Source of the DNA: Patescibacteria group bacterium | GTDB lineage: Bacteria; Patescibacteriota; Patescibacteriia; Patescibacteriales; VMTK01 | Assembly: GCA_018896595.1 (NCBI GenBank) | Contig: JAHIME010000071.1 | Location: 1 to 7,129 of the forward strand | Reading direction: 5' to 3' | Length of the DNA: 7,129 nucleotides | Part shown: piece by piece, positions 4,840-7,129 of the stretch | How the letters are laid out: every line of letters starts with the position of its first letter | Numbering within the stretch: position 1 is the stretch's first letter | Notes under the pieces: model-generated | What the model was told of the DNA's origin: nothing | Seen by the model: only the letters and a program-made list of their open reading frames with translations | The model's database searches: none | Position numbers and translations under genes: made by a program

Positions 4840-7067
4840 TGTTTATGAAAAAAATTCTGATTTTTTCAATTGCTTATTATCCTCTCGTTGGCGGCGCCGA
4901 AGTGGCTATAAAAGAAATCACAGATAGGATTGGTGATATTTATTTTGACATGATAACTCCGCGTTTTGATAAAAAACCTGCCTCGCCGAGTCAAGGCGGG
5001 TCGCTAAAGTTTGAAAAAATAGGCAATGTTAATGTTTATCGTATCTGTTCCCCCAAATTATTTTTTCCTTTTACTGCCCTTATCACAGCAATCCAGCTTC
5101 ATAAAAAAAGTAAATACGATGCCATCTGGGCGGTGATGGCCGCTTATGCCGGTTTTGCCGCCTCGTTTTTCAAATTATTTCATCCTAAAATTCCTTATCT
5201 TTTGACTTTGCAGGAAGGCGACCCGATTGAATATATCAAGAAAAAAGTACGGTTTGTTTACCCGTTATTTAAAAAAATTTTTACCAAAGCGGATTATATC
5301 CAATGCATCAGTAATTTTTTGGCTGATTGGGCAAGGCAGATGGGCGCGGATTGCCCGATTGAGGTCGTACCGAATGGAGTGGACATTAAACAATTTTCAA
5401 TTTTTAATTTTCAATTTTCAAACAATTTTCAATTTTCAATTTCAAAAATAAAAAGTGATTTAGGCATTAGGGAAGATGAGAAAATTTTAATTACTACATC
5501 GCGGCTGGTTAAGAAAAACGCGATAGAAGATGTCATAGAGGCGTTGCAATATTTACCGGAAAATGTAAAATTTTTAGTTTTAGGAATTGGACCATTAGAA
5601 ATTGATTTAAAATTTAAAATTAAAAATTTAAAATTAGACGGCCGCGTGATTTTTTTAGGATATGTAAGTCATGAAGATTTGCCTCGTTATCTGAAAATAT
5701 CAGATGTGTTTGTAAGGCCGTCTTTAAGCGAGGGGCTTGGCATTTCGTTTTTAGAGGCCATGGCCGCCGGCATTCCCGTTGTCGCCACTCCGGTCGGCGG
5801 CATTCCTGATTTTTTAGTTGACGGAAAAACCGGCTGGTTCTGCGAAGTAAATAATCCGCAAAGCGTTGCCGAGAAAATAAATTATATTTTAGACGAGAAA
5901 AATAAAGAAGAAGTAAATAGAGTTGCCGCGAACGCCAAGAAAATGGTTGAAGAAAAATATAATTGGGATAATATCGCGCTAAAAATGAATAATATATTCA
6001 ATGCTCTCAAAATTTTCAGTAAGTATAAAAAAGAATTGAATATTGATAATGGCGGCAGGTTGAAAATTTTAATCGCCACCGGTATTTTTCCGCCGGATAT
6101 CGGCGGACCGGCAAAGTATGCTAAAAATTTATCGGAGGAGTTTTTAAAGCGGGGCAATGAAGTAAATGTTCTCGCGTATAAAACAGAAAAAAAACTTCCA
6201 ATCGGAATCAGGCATTGCCTTTATTTTTTCAGAGTGGTTTTTAATCTGCATAAAACGGATTTAATAATAGCTCTGGACACTTTCAGCGTTGGCCTGCCGG
6301 CGGTAATTGCGGCAAAAATTTTTAATAAAAAAATTATTATTCGCACTGGAGGGGATTTTTTTTGGGAGTCGTATGTTGAAAGAAGCGGCAACCTGATTAC
6401 TTTAAAACAATTTTACGAGGTTAAGCCAGCCTTAAATTTAAAAGAAAAGACAATTTTTATTTTGTCAAAGTATGTTTTAAAGAATTCAACCGCCATCGTT
6501 TTTAGCACCGGCTGGCAGAAAGAAATTTTTGAAAAATATTATGGCTTAAATCATCGGAAAAATTATATTATAGAAAATTATTTTGAAGTTAAAGAATCAA
6601 TCGGTCAAGCCGCGAAAGAAAAAAAATTTCTTTGGGCCGGCAGACCTTTAAAATTAAAAAATATAAAAAGATTGAGAGAAGCTTTTAGCGAGGCGCAAAA
6701 AATAAGGCCGGAGTTAATTTTAAATATTGTTCAAGATATGCCTTACGAAAAATTATTAGAGGAAATAAAAAAGTGTTATGCTGTTATCTTGCCGTCGCTT
6801 AGCGAAATCAGCCCGAATTTTATTTTAGACGCCATAAGTTGCCGCAAGCCTTTTATTTTAACCAAAGAGTCGGGCTATCGCGAGATGTTTAAATTTATCG
6901 GTTTGTTCACGGATCCGTTAGATAAAGAAGATATAAAAAATAAAATATTATTGCTCGCGGACGATAAAAATTATAAAGAATATAAAGACAAAGTGATGAA
7001 TTTTAATTTTACGCATTCATGGCGGCGGATAGCGGACGAGTTTTTGGAAATTTATAAAAAAATATGA
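4839..7067 (+). CDS. Tandem fusion of two GT-B family 4 glycosyltransferases
   Basis: A 742-residue protein about twice normal GT4 length. Module 1 (about 1-388): MKKILIFS start, LVGGAE (16-21), NGVD (179-182), SRLVKKNAI (221-229), GIGPL (249-253), and the EX7E motif E298 to E306 followed by AMAAGIPVVATPVGG. Linker about 389-405. Module 2 (about 406-742): RLKILIATGIFPPDIGGPAKYAKNL in the N-domain, RTGGDFFWE (502-510), FSTGWQKEIF (555-564), WAGRPLKLKNI (599-609). Its donor motif has Asp in place of the second Glu (E656 to D664), so it may bind the donor differently. Two successive sugar additions by one polypeptide is the natural inference. No in-frame ATG lies at the junction, favouring a true fusion over missed separate genes. 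Module 1 carries three repeat-derived insertions (residues 47-54, 185-203 and about 256-266). ATG 4839 overlaps the upstream stop; ATG 4845 is an equally good alternative start. Confidence 0.9.
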   Translation: MFMKKILIFSIAYYPLVGGAEVAIKEITDRIGDIYFDMITPRFDKKPASPSQGGSLKFEKIGNVNVYRICSPKLFFPFTALITAIQLHKKSKYDAIWAVMAAYAGFAASFFKLFHPKIPYLLTLQEGDPIEYIKKKVRFVYPLFKKIFTKADYIQCISNFLADWARQMGADCPIEVVPNGVDIKQFSIFNFQFSNNFQFSISKIKSDLGIREDEKILITTSRLVKKNAIEDVIEALQYLPENVKFLVLGIGPLEIDLKFKIKNLKLDGRVIFLGYVSHEDLPRYLKISDVFVRPSLSEGLGISFLEAMAAGIPVVATPVGGIPDFLVDGKTGWFCEVNNPQSVAEKINYILDEKNKEEVNRVAANAKKMVEEKYNWDNIALKMNNIFNALKIFSKYKKELNIDNGGRLKILIATGIFPPDIGGPAKYAKNLSEEFLKRGNEVNVLAYKTEKKLPIGIRHCLYFFRVVFNLHKTDLIIALDTFSVGLPAVIAAKIFNKKIIIRTGGDFFWESYVERSGNLITLKQFYEVKPALNLKEKTIFILSKYVLKNSTAIVFSTGWQKEIFEKYYGLNHRKNYIIENYFEVKESIGQAAKEKKFLWAGRPLKLKNIKRLREAFSEAQKIRPELILNIVQDMPYEKLLEEIKKCYAVILPSLSEISPNFILDAISCRKPFILTKESGYREMFKFIGLFTDPLDKEDIKNKILLLADDKNYKEYKDKVMNFNFTHSWRRIADEFLEIYKKI
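4977..5000. repeat. Palindromic repeat inside the glycosyltransferase fusion
   Basis: CCTGCCT (4977-4983) pairs with AGGCGGG (4994-5000), seven pairs with one G-T, around a 10-base loop. It encodes PASPSQGG, residues 47-54, between PRFDKK and SLKFEK in the N-terminal domain. It is GC-rich in an AT-rich context. The CCTGCC word also occurs at 890-897, and its complement at both window ends (3-10 and 7120-7129). Confidence 0.6.
5392..5443. repeat. AATTTTC heptamer array, about seven units, inside the glycosyltransferase fusion
   Basis: Units AATTTTC (5392), AATTTTT (5399), AATTTTC (5406) and AATTTTC (5413), a 4-base interruption AAAC (5420-5423), then AATTTTC (5424), AATTTTC (5431) and AATTTC (5438-5443). 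The plus-strand gene reads it as QFSIFNFQFSNNFQFSISK, residues 185-203. This lies just after NGVD and before the first strand of the donor-binding domain (KILITTSRL). The sequence is hydrophobic and aromatic, unlike a normal GT-B linker. Confidence 0.9.
5606..5633. repeat. TTTAAAA heptamer array, four units, inside the glycosyltransferase fusion
   Basis: TTTAAAA (5606-5612), TTTAAAA (5613-5619), TTAAAAA (5620-5626), TTTAAAA (5627-5633). Encodes about residues 256-266 (DLKFKIKNLKL), right after the GIGPL motif, where GT4 proteins usually have a helix and loop of variable length. The heptamer differs from AATTTTC, though the period is the same. Lys/Leu-rich coding could also give such DNA by chance, so the call is weaker than for 5392-5443. 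Confidence 0.6.
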
Positions 7068-7129
7068 AGGTTTTAAGCATGGGGTTAGACAATTCAGTTT
7101 TAAATAAAAATTCCGCTTTGGCAGGCAGG
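7064..7129 (+). CDS. N-terminus of a further glycosyltransferase, cut by the window end
   Basis: ATG at 7064-7066 overlaps the TGA of the fusion gene by four bases (ATGA), the classical arrangement for translational coupling. Twenty-two codons remain open to the window edge: MKVLSMGLDNSVLNKNSALA then GR. The opening resembles the first strand and loop of GT4 enzymes that start MKxLxxxLD followed by a Ser- or Asn-containing loop. Only this small part is visible, so the family is a tentative call from pattern and from the two glycosyltransferase modules just upstream. The last bases (GGCAGGCAGG) share a word with the GC-rich repeats elsewhere in the window. Confidence 0.6.
   Translation, partial: MKVLSMGLDNSVLNKNSALAGR

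Noticed and set aside
6000..6062. Two separate glycosyltransferase genes instead of a fusion
   Set aside because: There is no stop in frame and no in-frame ATG near the module boundary; only a TTG at 6060 with no spaced Shine-Dalgarno. An assembly error cannot be excluded from sequence alone.
6646..6672. Another AT-rich heptamer array near residues 603-611 of the fusion
   Set aside because: The period is irregular, and the encoded RPLKLKNIKRL fits the expected GR...K.N motif of GT4 enzymes, so it is ordinary coding sequence.
3949..7067. UGA recoded as glycine, as in some candidate-phyla bacteria
   Set aside because: TGA ends the VTT gene and the fusion gene exactly where the protein families end, and the next genes start at or just after these codons.

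Overview
The window is an AT-rich bacterial surface-glycan locus: one minus-strand gene at the left, then six plus-strand genes packed almost without gaps. The gene types, the very dispersed short repeats, the rarity of Shine-Dalgarno sequences and the small, domain-reduced enzymes suggest a Patescibacteria/Candidate Phyla Radiation genome, probably of the Parcubacteria group. This is inference from style, not from a marker gene. TGA ends two genes (3949-3951 and 7065-7067), so the UGA-recoded Gracilibacteria/Absconditabacteria code does not apply.

Layout. 1-70 holds a hairpin repeat downstream of the first gene. 71-1327 (minus) is a family 4 GT-B glycosyltransferase carrying three separate in-frame repeat insertions. 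1328-1435 is a divergent promoter region. The plus-strand run is: short UDP-sugar dehydrogenase without its C-terminal domain (1436-2314); NAD-dependent UDP-sugar epimerase (2324-3232); a gap holding a heptamer array and a second hairpin repeat; VTT/DedA-like membrane protein (3292-3951); second, divergent epimerase (3979-4839); a 742-residue protein made of two GT-B glycosyltransferases in tandem (4839-7067); and the first 22 codons of what looks like another family 4 glycosyltransferase (7064 to the window end).

Together the genes suggest a pathway. The dehydrogenase and the two epimerases would make and interconvert nucleotide sugars, such as a UDP-uronic acid and C4-epimers. Three or four glycosyltransferase domains would assemble an oligosaccharide. 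The VTT protein may act in the membrane on the lipid carrier. No flippase, polymerase or initiating transferase is visible, so this is part of a larger cluster.

The main novelty is in the repeats rather than the genes. Short tandem arrays with a 7-bp (or 14-bp) period, GC-rich palindromic units and C-run/G-run hairpins sit between genes and also inside both glycosyltransferase genes without breaking the frame. In the proteins they fall next to the recognisable GT-B core motifs, apparently in loops. The AATTTTC heptamer keeps the same physical strand whichever way the host gene reads, so the two proteins carry peptides translated from opposite strands of the same repeat. I see no CRISPR array, transposase, tRNA or rRNA.
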